Shown: one piece after another, positions 20,284-28,711 of the stretch
Layout of the letters: each line of letters starts with the position of its first letter
Numbering within the stretch: the first letter of the stretch is position 1
Assembly: GCF_001469875.2 (NCBI RefSeq)
Contig: NZ_LOPW02000004.1
Span: forward strand, 365,777 to 429,776
Length of the DNA: 64,000 bases
Source: Haloferax marisrubri
Lineage (GTDB): Archaea; Halobacteriota; Halobacteria; Halobacteriales; Haloferacaceae
Reading direction: 5' to 3'
Made by a program: the position numbers and the translations under genes
Notes under the pieces: model-generated
The model's input: the letters and a program-made list of their open reading frames with translations, nothing else
The model's database searches: none
Told to the model about the DNA's origin: nothing

Positions 20284-20306
20284 TTCGACCCGAAACGAAG
20301 GGGTTC
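20284..20306 (+). repeat. ORB-like repeat, copy A
   Basis: TTCGACCCGAAA followed by CGAAGGGGTTC. It has a short inverted repeat (TTCG-ACC-CGAA) followed by a G-string, the architecture of archaeal origin recognition boxes, whose usual arms are TTCC and GGAA. It matches copy C at 21 of 23 positions in the same orientation. Confidence 0.6.
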
Positions 20307-20383
20307 AGCGAATCGGGGTCCGACCCCGACGCACCCCGTGTAAACGTCTCTCACAGTAGTCTACGGGGGTGCGCTTCGGGACG

Positions 20384-20404
20384 TTCGACTCGAACGAAAA
20401 CCCG
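20384..20404 (+). repeat. Partial ORB-like element, copy B
   Basis: GTTCGACTCGAACGAAAACC shares the TTCGAC(T/C)CGAA core with copies A and C but lacks the G-string. It may be a degenerate copy or chance. Confidence 0.3.
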
Positions 20405-20420
20405 CCGCCGGGGACCTGTT

Positions 20421-20443
20421 TTCGACCCGAAAAGAGGGGGTTC
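20421..20443 (+). repeat. ORB-like repeat, copy C
   Basis: TTCGACCCGAAA followed by AGAGGGGGTTC, 137 bases from copy A and in the same orientation. Two differences in 23 bases between copies, both in the spacer between dyad and G-string, suggest that dyad and G-string are both under selection. Confidence 0.6.
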
Positions 20444-20481
20444 GGTGAGAGCAGTCGCGGACGCGCCCCGTCTCGTCGCCG

Positions 20482-20685
20482 TCAGTCGACGATTATCTCG
20501 GAGTCCGACGACCCGTCCGACGACTGCTTGGGCGACATCTGCTCTTCGTACCGGGTTATCCAGTCGGCGAAACAGGTCGGACAGAGCCGCTGGTCGTCCA
20601 CGGTCGAGCCGTCGACCTGTAACTGGACTGCACGGGCGAGGGCGTCTTCGACCGCCCGCCCACAGCCGTCGCACGAGTCGCTCAT
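20482..20685 (-). CDS. Small CxxC zinc-finger protein
   Basis: 67 residues with two CxxC knuckles, C5/C8 (SCDGCGR) and C35/C38 (LCPTCFADW), typical of the small one-domain zinc-finger proteins of haloarchaea. The region between is a short helix and strand; the tail is acidic and Ser-rich (SSDGSSDSEIIVD). It lies downstream of upp on the same strand with a 131-base gap. Function unknown; a nucleic-acid or protein-binding role is plausible. Confidence 0.72.
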   Translation of the reverse strand: MSDSCDGCGRAVEDALARAVQLQVDGSTVDDQRLCPTCFADWITRYEEQMSPKQSSDGSSDSEIIVD

Positions 20686-20816
20686 CGTCGGGTCCCTCCG
20701 GTGGCGCGAGGTTCGTCCATGCGTCGGAGGTGCGCGGGCGGTAACTTAGTCGTTACCCGAATCCGGGTCGGCGGTCGGGGCGGCCCGACCGCGAGCCGCG
20801 ACGCGAGGAGACCGAG

Positions 20817-21497
20817 TTACGTCGTGCGGAACGCGCGGTCGCCGGCGTCGCCCAGCCCGGGGACGATGTAGCCGTCGTCGTCGAGGTAGTCGTCGATGGA
20901 GACCGTCAGGAGGTCCACCTCGGGGAACTCGTTGTCGACGCGGAGCAGGCCGTCGGGCGCGGAGACGGCTGAGAGGACGAACAGTTTCTCGGGGTCGACG
21001 CCGGCGTTTTCGAGGATGTGGTCGAGAACCGAGCACATCGTCGAGCCGGTGGCGAGCATCGGGTCCGCCACGATAACCGTGTCTTTCTCCGTGATTTCGG
21101 GGAGCTTCACGTAGTCGATGGTGATGGGGAAGCCGCCGTCGTCGTCCATCCCCGCCTCCTCGTCGCGGCCGGCGGAGATGACGCCCTGCTTCGCCCGCGG
21201 GAACGCCTTGAGCAGTCCCTCCACGAACGGGGTCGCGGCGCGGAGCACGTTGATGATGACGACGTTGTCGAGCCCCTTCACGCGCTCGCCGGTCGTCTCC
21301 GCGAGCGGGGTCTGGATGGTGACGTACTCGGTCTCCATCGCGCCGTCGATTATCTCGTAGCCACAGATGCGGCCGAGTTTGACGAGGCCTTTCCGGAAGG
21401 CGACCTGCGTCGTCTCCACGTCCCGGAGGCGCGAGAGCGTGTCCTTCGCCAGCGCGTGCGTGATGAGGTACGCGTCGTCTCGGTCTTCGATGGGCAT
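20817..21497 (-). CDS. upp: Uracil phosphoribosyltransferase
   Basis: 226 residues, salvaging uracil to UMP with PRPP. The PRPP-binding loop reads [14 protein letters not shown]; the uracil-binding C-terminal region contains [15 protein letters not shown], the family ending. [20 protein letters not shown] is also conserved. The N-terminus [26 protein letters not shown] fits archaeal Upp. Monocistronic in appearance. Confidence 0.97.
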   Translation of the reverse strand: MPIEDRDDAYLITHALAKDTLSRLRDVETTQVAFRKGLVKLGRICGYEIIDGAMETEYVTIQTPLAETTGERVKGLDNVVIINVLRAATPFVEGLLKAFPRAKQGVISAGRDEEAGMDDDGGFPITIDYVKLPEITEKDTVIVADPMLATGSTMCSVLDHILENAGVDPEKLFVLSAVSAPDGLLRVDNEFPEVDLLTVSIDDYLDDDGYIVPGLGDAGDRAFRTT

Positions 21498-21605
21498 CTT
21501 ACTGAGAAGGCGGTTTCCCGAAGGACATAAATGCGGCTATCGGCCGCCAGCGGTGCCCTGCGGGTAGTTCACGCGTAGAATGGGTCGGCGACGCATCCCG
21601 CGGTT

Positions 21606-21839
21606 TCAGTTCGTCACGAGGTACGTGACGGCCGTGAGCACGAGCGCCGCGGACGCGACGTTGACGACCGAGAAGGCCGCGAGGTCGAGGTACGACAGGC
21701 CGTAGACGACCACCGCCGCGAACGCCGTCGAGAGGACGAGGTTCATCACGAACAGCACCCGCGGGTCGCCCTCGCCCCACTCTATCTCCTCGCCGCGCTC
21801 CTCGTCGTCGCCGCCGGCGCGCTCCGACTCGCCGCTCAT
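21606..21839 (-). CDS. Small membrane protein coupled to COG0523 GTPase
   Basis: 77 residues: a highly acidic N-terminal third (EERGEEIEWGEGDPR) and two hydrophobic spans (about 27-48 and 52-75). Its ATG at 21839 overlaps the stop of the upstream GTPase gene (ATGA), so the two are translationally coupled. Homologues of this kind of short haloarchaeal membrane protein have no known role to me. The coupling suggests a link to metal handling, which is inference. Confidence 0.65.
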   Translation of the reverse strand: MSGESERAGGDDEERGEEIEWGEGDPRVLFVMNLVLSTAFAAVVVYGLSYLDLAAFSVVNVASAALVLTAVTYLVTN

Positions 21840-23122
21840 CGTCCGCCCTCCGGGGTCGTGCCCGCGGTCGGGACCGACTCGCGCTCCCGGGTCGGCTCCG
21901 CGAGCGCGACTTCCGCGCCGGGTTCGGTCGGGTAGTCGCCTGCGTCCGCGGACGCGCCGGGGTCGAGCAAGTGGTCGTCGAGCGCGGCCGCGAGTGCGTC
22001 TTCGTCCATCCCGCGGCCGATGAACACCAGTTCGGTCCGCCTGTCGCCGTGGTCGTCGTGCCAGTCGAGTTCGGGGTGGTTGCGGCGGTAGGTGTCCTGT
22101 TCGAACTCGGGGCGCGAGGCGACCCACGGGCCGGCGGCGGCGACGTACGCCGACGGGCCGGCCTGACTGTAGGTGTAGTGGACGTCCTCGGCCCCGGCAA
22201 TCCACAGCGACCCTTTCGCCCGGACGACCGAGTCGGGGAGGTCGCCCAGCACCGCGGCCGCGCCGTCGGGGTCGAGCGGTGCCCGGCGGCGGTAGACGAA
22301 CGACGTGACGCCGTAGGTCGCTTCCGCGTGGGGCGTTTCGTCGTGGTCGTGTTCGTGGTCGTCGCGGTCGTGGTCGCCGTGGCCGTCTTGGTCGCGCTCG
22401 TCTCCTCCCATGTCACTCTCCAACGCCGCCCGCCAGCCGACGGGCGCGTCGGGGTCGTGGAGGTCCGAGAGAAGCAGGTCAACGTCCACGTCGCCGTGGT
22501 CCGTCTCCACGACGGTCGCGCCGGGGCGGAGCGCCTCGACCGCGTCGCGGACCGCCGCGAGTTCCGCGTCGGAGACGAGGTCGCGCTTGTTGAGGACGAC
22601 GAGGTCGGCGCTCTCGACCTGTTCGACGAGGAGGTCCGACAGCGGGCGCACCGAGCCGTCCCCCTCCTCGGCGACGGTTCGTTCGGGGTCGCCGTCGCCG
22701 AAGGTGTCCGCGAACAGCCGCGAATCGACGACCGTGGCGAGGCCGGCCACGTCGTAGCGGGCGGCCGCCCGCGAGGTGACGAACAGCCGGGCGACCGGCC
22801 CGGGCTCCGAGACGCCCGAGGCCTCGACGACGAGGTGGTCGAACGACCGCTCTCGCGCGAGGCGGACGACCGCGGTTTCGAGGTCGTCCTGTAGCTCACA
22901 GCAGATACAGCCGTTCGAGAGCTCGGTCACGCCGTCGCCGACCGCGAGGTCGGACTCCTCGGCGACCAGTTCGGCGTCGACGTTCACGGAACCCATGTCG
23001 TTGACGAGCACGGCGATGTCGCGGTCGCCGGCGTTCGTCAACAGGTGGTTGAGAAGCGTCGTCTTGCCCGCCCCGAGACTCCCGCCGAGCACCGTCACCG
23101 GAATCGTCTCCCCCGCGTTCAT
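21836..23122 (-). CDS. COG0523 (CobW/ZNG1-like) metallochaperone GTPase
   Basis: 428 residues. The G-domain has Walker A GGSLGAGKTT (13-22), the family metal site GCICCEL (C72, C74, C75), Walker B-like VVEASGVSEPG and the guanine-specificity VLNKRDLV. A His/Asp-rich stretch at about 243-272 (GHGDHDRDDHEHDHDETPH) is a probable metal-binding loop, common in zinc-related members. The C-terminal CobW_C domain follows. The family delivers metals, mostly zinc, to target enzymes using GTP. Upstream is divergent from the arsA operon; downstream it overlaps a small membrane protein gene by four bases. Confidence 0.9.
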   Translation of the reverse strand: MNAGETIPVTVLGGSLGAGKTTLLNHLLTNAGDRDIAVLVNDMGSVNVDAELVAEESDLAVGDGVTELSNGCICCELQDDLETAVVRLARERSFDHLVVEASGVSEPGPVARLFVTSRAAARYDVAGLATVVDSRLFADTFGDGDPERTVAEEGDGSVRPLSDLLVEQVESADLVVLNKRDLVSDAELAAVRDAVEALRPGATVVETDHGDVDVDLLLSDLHDPDAPVGWRAALESDMGGDERDQDGHGDHDRDDHEHDHDETPHAEATYGVTSFVYRRRAPLDPDGAAAVLGDLPDSVVRAKGSLWIAGAEDVHYTYSQAGPSAYVAAAGPWVASRPEFEQDTYRRNHPELDWHDDHGDRRTELVFIGRGMDEDALAAALDDHLLDPGASADAGDYPTEPGAEVALAEPTRERESVPTAGTTPEGGR

Positions 23123-23223
23123 GAGCGGGCCTACCGGGTCCGCACATATGAAATCGCAGGTAACCAGCGTGGACGTTCGTGAACGATACCCTTTTGCCCG
23201 GGAACCGGTGAGTGTGTAAACTG

Positions 23224-23520
23224 ATGACGCTCGCCGCGCGCATCGAATCCTTTCGCGAACTCGTCGAAGAGTGGCTCCGCGGCCTCTACCACGGGATGAT
23301 TTCGCACCCCGCCTACGAGAAGATAGAAAAACAGGCCGAGGACGACGAGGACGCGTTCATGCTCGCGTGCTTCCCCGACGCGTTCGGCATCCCCTCGCCC
23401 ATCTCGTACTACACCGCCGAACTGCTCCCGTACCTCGAAGACGAGTTCGAGGCGTGGGAGCGGCGGATGTGGGACCGCGGGTCGCTCCTCGAACGCAAAG
23501 GCCACCAGTATCACTTCTAA
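23224..23520 (+). CDS. Conserved 98-residue partner of ArsA/Get3 gene
   Basis: 98 residues, unusually rich in aromatic residues and Met (HGMISHPAYEKIEKQ, FMLACFPDAFGIPSPISYY, FEAWERRMWDRGSLLE). No zinc site, no membrane span, no known domain that I can name. It is predicted mostly helical. Only one base separates its stop from the arsA start, so the two are an operon and likely act together. In this setting it could be a substrate-handling or docking factor for the ATPase, which is inference. Confidence 0.75.
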   Translation: MTLAARIESFRELVEEWLRGLYHGMISHPAYEKIEKQAEDDEDAFMLACFPDAFGIPSPISYYTAELLPYLEDEFEAWERRMWDRGSLLERKGHQYHF

Positions 23521-23521
23521 C

Positions 23522-24487
23522 ATGCGCAAATTCGTCTTCTTCGGCGGCAAAGGCGGCGTGGGCAAGACGACGATGTCCAGCGCCTACGCGGTCAAGTGCG
23601 CCCGCGACGGCGTCCGGACGCTCCTCGTCTCGACCGACCCGGCCCACAGCACGAGCGACGTGTTCGACCAGTCGTTCACCGACGAGCCCGCGGCCGTCGC
23701 GGACGAGCCGAACCTCGACGCGATGGAAATCGACCCCGAGACCGAGGTCCGCGAACACCTCATGGAGACCAAGCGGGCGATGGGCGACCAGGTCAGCCCC
23801 GCGATGGTCAACGAGATCGACCGGCAGATAGAGATGGCCCACCAGACGCCCGGCGCGTACGAATCGGCGCTGTTCGACCGCTTCATCGACGTGATGCGCT
23901 CGGCCGACGAGTACGACCGCGTCGTCTTCGACACCTCCCCGACCGGCGGGACGCTCCGACTGCTCTCCCTCCCGGAGTACCTCGACGGCTGGATTCAGCG
24001 GCTCCTCCACAAGCGCAAGGAGTCGGTCAAACTGTTCGAGCGAGCGGCCATCGGCAACAACGAACCGCGGCGGATGATGGACGGCGACCCCATCATCGCC
24101 CGCCTCGAACAGCGCCGCGACGACTTCTCGTTCGCCAAGGAGACGCTGCAGGACGACGCCGCGTTCTTCCTCGTCGTGAACCCCGACGAGCTATCGCTCC
24201 GCGAAACCGAGCGCGCGCTCGACCAACTCGACGGGTACGGCCTCGACGTGCGCGGCCTCGCGGTCAACCGCCTCACGCCCGAACCCGACCCCGACGAGTC
24301 GGGACGGGGAGCGACGTTCTTGCGCGAGCGAGTCAAGACAGAACGGGAGCGCCTCACCGATCTCCGCGAGAATTTTTCACCGCCGCTCGTCGCCGCCGTC
24401 GAGACGCGGGTCGCCGAGGTCAAGGGTGACTTCCTCGGCGAGGTCGCGGCCGAACTCGACATCGACACCGCACCCGACGTTCAGTAG
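23522..24487 (+). CDS. ArsA/Get3-family ATPase
   Basis: 321 residues, a single nucleotide-binding domain. Deviant Walker A GGKGGVGKTT (8-17), switch I DPAHSTSDVF, switch II FDTSPTGGTLRLLSLPE and the A-loop VVNPDELSLRETERA are clear. A helical insert (about 95-135 and 155-215) resembles the Get3/TRC40 client-binding region more than bacterial ArsA, which has two fused domains. No arsB or arsR lies nearby, so arsenite export is unlikely. Targeting of tail-anchored or other membrane proteins is the likelier role. Co-transcribed with the 98-residue gene upstream. Confidence 0.9.
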   Translation: MRKFVFFGGKGGVGKTTMSSAYAVKCARDGVRTLLVSTDPAHSTSDVFDQSFTDEPAAVADEPNLDAMEIDPETEVREHLMETKRAMGDQVSPAMVNEIDRQIEMAHQTPGAYESALFDRFIDVMRSADEYDRVVFDTSPTGGTLRLLSLPEYLDGWIQRLLHKRKESVKLFERAAIGNNEPRRMMDGDPIIARLEQRRDDFSFAKETLQDDAAFFLVVNPDELSLRETERALDQLDGYGLDVRGLAVNRLTPEPDPDESGRGATFLRERVKTERERLTDLRENFSPPLVAAVETRVAEVKGDFLGEVAAELDIDTAPDVQ

Positions 24488-24621
24488 GTGGGTAAACCGA
24501 CCCCGCGGTGAGAATTTTCGGTCACCTCGCCGATTGAACCTGTCGTTCGAACACGATACATTCCTATCTATCGTTAACGTTAAGGTGGGCATTTTCGTGT
24601 CACCGAGTGGGGCAGCGTACC

Positions 24622-26442
24622 ATGGTACAAGTCATTTGGTTGGTCGTCACGGTACTCGCGTTGTTTACTGTCGGGTATCTCGGTTACTCCCGATATCTCG
24701 CGCAGTTCGTCGAACTCGACGACAGTCGTGAGACACCAGCGCACAAGTACGAAGACGGTCAAGAATACGTTCCGGCGAAAAAGCCGGTGTTACTGGGGCA
24801 TCACTATTCGAGCATCGCAGGCGGCGCGCCGATTGTCGGGCCGATTACGGCGGGCGTGGTGTGGGGTTGGGCCCCCGCGCTCGCGTGGATTGCCATCGGC
24901 AACCCGCTTCTCGGGAGCGTTCACGACTTCGTGTCGCTGTCGAGCAGTCTGCGACACGACGGGAAGTCTATCGGTTACATCATCGGCGAGTACGTCGGCG
25001 AGCGCGGCAAGAACATGCTGTTGTGGTTCGCGTTTCTCACCATCGTCCTCGTCGTCGCGGTGTTCGCCCTCGTGGTGGCCATCGTGTTCAACGCCTATCC
25101 GGAGGCCGCCACGGCGAGTCTGGTGTACATCGTCCTCGCGGTGCTGTTCGGCGTCTACCTCTACCAGCTGAACCTCCCGTTCCTGCCGGGGACGCTCGCG
25201 TTCGTCGTGGCGATGTTCGTCGGCGTCTACGCGGGGATTCAGTTCCCGATTGCGCTGTTCGAACCCGCGGCCCGCGCGCCCGCCGAGACGTTCGTCCTGT
25301 TCTCCGGCTCCGGCGCGTGGCTCCCCGGTGCGAGTTCGTTCAACGGGAACACCGCGGCGTGGGTGCCGCTCATCCTCGTCTACGGGGCCATCGCTAGTGC
25401 CCTCCCGGTCTGGGTGCTCCTGCAACCGCGCGACTACCTCTCGTCGTTCCTGCTGTACGCGGGCGTCGGCGGCGCGCTCGTCGCTATCGTCGTGGGCACG
25501 TTCTTCACGAACCCGACCCAGCCGCTCGTGACGAACCTCGAACCGTACTACGGGTTCATCGGCCGCTCCGGCGCGCCGCTGTTCCCGCTTCTGTTCATCA
25601 CCATCGCCTGCGGGACCATCAGCGGGTTCCACTCGCTCGTCTCGTCGGGCACGACCTCGAAGCAACTGAACAAGGAGTCCGACGCGCGCGTCATCGGCTA
25701 CGGCGGCATGCTCGGCGAGGGTCTCCTCGCCACCGTCGCGCTGGCGACGGTCGCCATCATCGCGCCTGACGTGGGCGGCGGCATCGGCCTCGCCCTGCCG
25801 ACGTTCGCGGCGGGCGGCGGCGTCATCCTGTCGAGCTTCGGCATCCCGACTGACTTCGGCGGGCCGTTCATGGCTCTCGTGCTGGTCAGTTTCCTCCTCA
25901 CGTCGACCGACACGGCCGTGCGTCTCGGTCGCTACATGATGGAAGAAATCGTCGGGACGCCCGAGACGCCGGTCGAGGAGTTCGCGACCAACCGCTACGG
26001 CAACGCGTTCGTGCAGTCGCTGCCGGCGTACATCCTCATCACGAGCGGTTCGTGGCTGACGCTCTGGCAGCTGTTCGGCGGCGCGAACCAGCTGCTCGCC
26101 GCGCTGGCGCTCCTGACCGCGACCGTCTGGCTGGCCAACTGGGACGACTCCAAGCAGCTCCTCAGCACGGGCCTGCCGATGGCCCTCATGACGACCATCA
26201 CGTCGCTGGGTCTGCTCTGGCTCGCGTTCCACGACAACCTCTACGCGAAGTTCCTGAACCCCGAGTGGATGGCGTCCGCGGGCACCTTCGCGATGGTGTC
26301 GGCGGTCGTCCAAATCGTCCTCGCGTTGGTGCTCGTCTACCTCGCGCTGTCGCTGGCGAAAATCGGCTACGACAACATCAAAGACGCCCGGAGTTCGGGT
26401 GGCGGCGGTGGCGGCGGTCGTCCGCAGCCGAGCGACGACTGA
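24622..26442 (+). CDS. cstA: CstA-family transporter
   Basis: 606 residues with about sixteen hydrophobic spans. Family marks: HHYSSIAGGAPIVGPITAG, WGWAPALAWIAIGNPLLGSVHDFVSL, GTISGFHSLVSSGTTSKQL, and LLTSTDTAVRLGRYMMEE. CstA proteins are peptide and/or pyruvate importers induced by carbon starvation in bacteria. ATG 24622 is chosen because VQVIWLVVTVLALF directly forms the first span. A Gly-rich tail (SGGGGGGGRPQPSDD) closes the protein. The 134-base upstream region has an AT-rich CGTTAACGTTAAGG near 24575-24588 as a likely promoter element. It stands alone. Confidence 0.9.
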   Translation: MVQVIWLVVTVLALFTVGYLGYSRYLAQFVELDDSRETPAHKYEDGQEYVPAKKPVLLGHHYSSIAGGAPIVGPITAGVVWGWAPALAWIAIGNPLLGSVHDFVSLSSSLRHDGKSIGYIIGEYVGERGKNMLLWFAFLTIVLVVAVFALVVAIVFNAYPEAATASLVYIVLAVLFGVYLYQLNLPFLPGTLAFVVAMFVGVYAGIQFPIALFEPAARAPAETFVLFSGSGAWLPGASSFNGNTAAWVPLILVYGAIASALPVWVLLQPRDYLSSFLLYAGVGGALVAIVVGTFFTNPTQPLVTNLEPYYGFIGRSGAPLFPLLFITIACGTISGFHSLVSSGTTSKQLNKESDARVIGYGGMLGEGLLATVALATVAIIAPDVGGGIGLALPTFAAGGGVILSSFGIPTDFGGPFMALVLVSFLLTSTDTAVRLGRYMMEEIVGTPETPVEEFATNRYGNAFVQSLPAYILITSGSWLTLWQLFGGANQLLAALALLTATVWLANWDDSKQLLSTGLPMALMTTITSLGLLWLAFHDNLYAKFLNPEWMASAGTFAMVSAVVQIVLALVLVYLALSLAKIGYDNIKDARSSGGGGGGGRPQPSDD

Positions 26443-26475
26443 CGCGCGACTGTTCGCCGTTTCGACTCCGCTTTT

Positions 26476-27138
26476 TCACCGACGCAGTTTTCCGAGGAGC
26501 CGACGCAACAGCCCGTCGGAGACGGCCGGCGAGCCGTCGCTCCAGAGCGTGAACGCGGCGACGGAGTCGGCGTTGCGGCTCGCCACGGCGTCCTCGTCGG
26601 CCGGCGCGACGACTGCGAGGTTCACCTCGTAGTGGCCGTAGTAGCCGAACTTCAGGAGCGTTCGGTCCGCGAAGTCGGAAACGAACGCCCGGACCTCTGC
26701 CGGCACCGCGTCGGCGACGAGCACGAAGGTGAAGTCCGTCCCGTAGTGTTCCTCGTCGGGTTCTATCCACTCGTCGGCGAGTTCGTGGCCCAGTTCGACG
26801 AGCCGTTCGAGTTCGGCGACCGTCGCCGACTCGACCCGCCGCGCGAACATGTACTCCATCGCGTGGTGGTTGGCGTAGTTGATAGACTGGTGGAGGAACT
26901 GCTTTTGGCTCTCCATCCGCATCGCGCCGAACAGGTCGAACCGCTCGCCGCGGACGGCGTACTCCCGCTCCAAGTCGTAGTTGTACATGAGCCGTTCGGC
27001 GACCCGGTCGAGGTACTCGTCGTCCCACTCGGGGCGGTCAAGGGCCGGACCCGGTGTCGTGGCGTCCGACGCGTCCGACTCGCTCTGCTCGGCCGGCGTT
27101 TCGCCCCCCTCGGCGTCCTCGGGTTCGACGCTCCTCAT
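26476..27138 (-). CDS. Conserved haloarchaeal protein coupled to cupin
   Basis: 220 residues. The first 35 are acidic and disordered; the core (about 36-200) is mixed alpha/beta with WDDEYLDRVAERLMYNYDLEREY, SINYANHHAMEYMFARRV, YGTDFTFVLVADAVP and LLKFGYYGHYEVNLAVVAP. The ending is basic (LLRRLLGKLRR). I do not recognise a named domain. Its ATG overlaps the stop of the cupin gene (ATGA), making it the second gene of a two-gene operon. Confidence 0.75.
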   Translation of the reverse strand: MRSVEPEDAEGGETPAEQSESDASDATTPGPALDRPEWDDEYLDRVAERLMYNYDLEREYAVRGERFDLFGAMRMESQKQFLHQSINYANHHAMEYMFARRVESATVAELERLVELGHELADEWIEPDEEHYGTDFTFVLVADAVPAEVRAFVSDFADRTLLKFGYYGHYEVNLAVVAPADEDAVASRNADSVAAFTLWSDGSPAVSDGLLRRLLGKLRR

Positions 27139-27515
27139 TCTTCGTCGGGGTCGTAGGCCACCGCGTCACCCGACACGGCCGGCGAGCCGAGCGCGAGCAG
27201 TTCGACCGGCTCGTCGGCTTCCTCGGGGTTGTACGCCCGGTGGGGGCTCTCGGGGTCGGCGACAAACAGGCCGTCAGCGCCGACTTCGAACGTCTCGTCG
27301 GGCGTTTCGACGAACAGCGTCCCCGAGAGGACGTAGAACGCCTCTTCCTGTTCGGTGTGGTAGTGGTACGAAAGCGGCACCTGCTCGCCGGGGGCGGCCC
27401 GGAAGCGGTTGAGCGCGACGCTCTCCAAGCCGCCCTCGCCGCCGATGCGGCGGAGTTCGCACGGGCGGTCGTCGGCGGGTTCGACGGCGGTTGCGTCCAC
27501 GACGCGATATCCCAT
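27135..27515 (-). CDS. Single-domain cupin protein
   Basis: 126 residues with the cupin fold. Motif 1 is PLSYHYHTEQEEAFYVLSG (metal ligands H, H, E) and motif 2 is DPESPHRAYNPEE (H). FRAAPGEQVPLSY leads in, and LFVETPDETFEVGADGLFVAD joins them. It is a small metal-binding beta barrel whose substrate is unknown. MGYRVVDA at 27515 is the likely start, with a TATA-like CTTATAGG on the minus strand about 25 bases upstream. First gene of the operon with the 220-residue protein. Confidence 0.85.
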   Translation of the reverse strand: MGYRVVDATAVEPADDRPCELRRIGGEGGLESVALNRFRAAPGEQVPLSYHYHTEQEEAFYVLSGTLFVETPDETFEVGADGLFVADPESPHRAYNPEEADEPVELLALGSPAVSGDAVAYDPDEE

Positions 27516-27603
27516 GAGACGGAGCAACACGTTCGACCCTATAAGCCCGTCGCGACCCGCCCGAAAACCAAGGTTTATTCGTGAAGGTTACGAACCGCGG
27601 CCC

Positions 27604-27813
27604 ATGGCAGACCCGAAACGCGAGGCCTGCGGCCGGTGTTCGATGACCACCGTCGTGGACGCCACCGCGAGCGGGGACCGCGACCCGCTCGGCGGCGACC
27701 GAATCGAACTCGACGAATCGGCGCTCCGACTCGCGTCGCCGACCGCGTGGTTCGCAGGGCTGTCGTCCCGCCTCGACGCGGCCGCTCAGCGGTTCGTCTA
27801 CGGCGACCGCTAG
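27604..27813 (+). CDS. 69-residue CxxC protein
   Basis: MADPKREACGRCSM gives one CxxC knuckle (C9, C12); the rest is an amphipathic region ending SRLDAAAQRFVYGDR. A single CxxC may bind zinc only as a dimer or act in redox. A TATA-like GGTTTATTC about 30 bases upstream supports expression from 27604. It is divergent from the cupin operon. Function unknown. Confidence 0.55.
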   Translation: MADPKREACGRCSMTTVVDATASGDRDPLGGDRIELDESALRLASPTAWFAGLSSRLDAAAQRFVYGDR

Positions 27814-27886
27814 ACGTTCTCACCCGTGTGCGAACCTGTCTCCTCGTAGAGTTTATACCGTCTGGCACGTACTCCCGTCAACGACA

Positions 27887-28579
27887 ATGGAAGAGAGCAT
27901 CTCCGGGTTCAAACGCCGTGGCACCTGGGACGAGGTCGTCGAACACGGGGAGCGAATCACCCGCGCACTCCGCGACGCCGACGTCGACGGCGCCGCATTC
28001 GACGACTGGGACGAGTGGCGACCCAAGTCCCACGAGCGCCTCGGTGAGGACGTAAACGAGAAGACGGCCCAGCAGGCGAGCGTCGGCGAGGGCGAGGGCG
28101 AGAAGGCGGGAAAGACGCCCAACGACGACCTCAAGACGGCGGGGGAGAAGCTCTCTCGGTCCTACGAGAAGGTCGAGGAGGGCGACAACGAGGGAGCCGT
28201 CGAGTCGTGGCAGGACTCCATCAACTACGTCGCCCGCGCGGCCGACTCCGCCGGTCGCAAGGCGCTTCGGAAGGTCGAGGACACGGTCTACCGCAACGTG
28301 ATGACCCAGTTGGCCCCGTACTACTTCGACAACGAACTCGTGAGCGCGAACATCCAGCGGGTCGGCCGCGGCACCGGCGACGAGCGGTTCGTCTTCGAGG
28401 TGAACGTCAACGACGACGAACTGAAGTCGAAGGTGTCGGAGACGCTGCGGGGCTTCGAGGACGAAATCGACCGCTGGCACATCGACACGCCGAAAGAGAC
28501 CGAGGTCGCGGAGGTCGTCGAGGGCGTGGAGGTCCCGACGACGGACGAGGAACACCGGTCCAAGTCGACGACGAACTGA
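27887..28579 (+). CDS. Conserved haloarchaeal protein (DUF5828-like)
   Basis: 230 residues. It opens EESISGFKRRGTWDEVVEHGERITRALRDADV, has an acidic hinge (GEGEGEKAGKTPNDD), then a helical segment with the repeated phrase YEKVEEGDNEGAVESWQDS and a final alpha/beta part. I place it in the haloarchaeal DUF5828 group from memory, not checked. Charge is very acidic overall. The next 132 bases stay open in the same frame and encode a possible membrane span (see 28580-28711). Confidence 0.75.
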   Translation: MEESISGFKRRGTWDEVVEHGERITRALRDADVDGAAFDDWDEWRPKSHERLGEDVNEKTAQQASVGEGEGEKAGKTPNDDLKTAGEKLSRSYEKVEEGDNEGAVESWQDSINYVARAADSAGRKALRKVEDTVYRNVMTQLAPYYFDNELVSANIQRVGRGTGDERFVFEVNVNDDELKSKVSETLRGFEDEIDRWHIDTPKETEVAEVVEGVEVPTTDEEHRSKSTTN

Positions 28580-28711
28580 GTCGGTTCGGCTCGACTCGTC
28601 GGCATAGGGGTCGCCGCCGTCGGGGGCGGCGCGACCGCCGTTATCATTATCGCCATCACCGTTGCCACAGCCATCGGTAATACTGATACCGCTCGCTCCC
28701 GACCCTCCGGT
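28580..28711 (+). other. Open in-frame stretch encoding a hydrophobic span
   Basis: From the TGA at 28577-28579 to the ATG at 28712 the same frame has no other stop. Its conceptual translation includes GIGVAAVGGGATAVII, then IAITVATAIG, a typical membrane span. No in-frame ATG, GTG or TTG exists, so it cannot be an ordinary gene. It could be a readthrough extension of the upstream protein, a decayed N-terminus of the downstream gene, or chance. Confidence 0.35.

Larger units (their letters stand above)
20032..20481 (-). other. 450-base gene-free region
   Basis: No convincing gene. The part nearest the TAXI gene (about 20040-20195) is strikingly AT-rich for this genome and includes the TAXI TATA box (CCATAAATAC on the minus strand, 20054-20063). 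The other part (20240-20450) is GC-rich and contains a hairpin CCCGCG-AGTC-CGCGGG (20266-20281), a T-run (20243-20248) and the ORB-like repeats listed separately. A short open frame on the minus strand here has no recognisable features. Confidence 0.7.

Noticed and set aside
20136..20354. 72-codon minus-strand frame in the gene-free region
   Set aside because: No promoter spacing, no motif, composition unlike neighbouring proteins, and it overlaps the repeats and AT-rich DNA.
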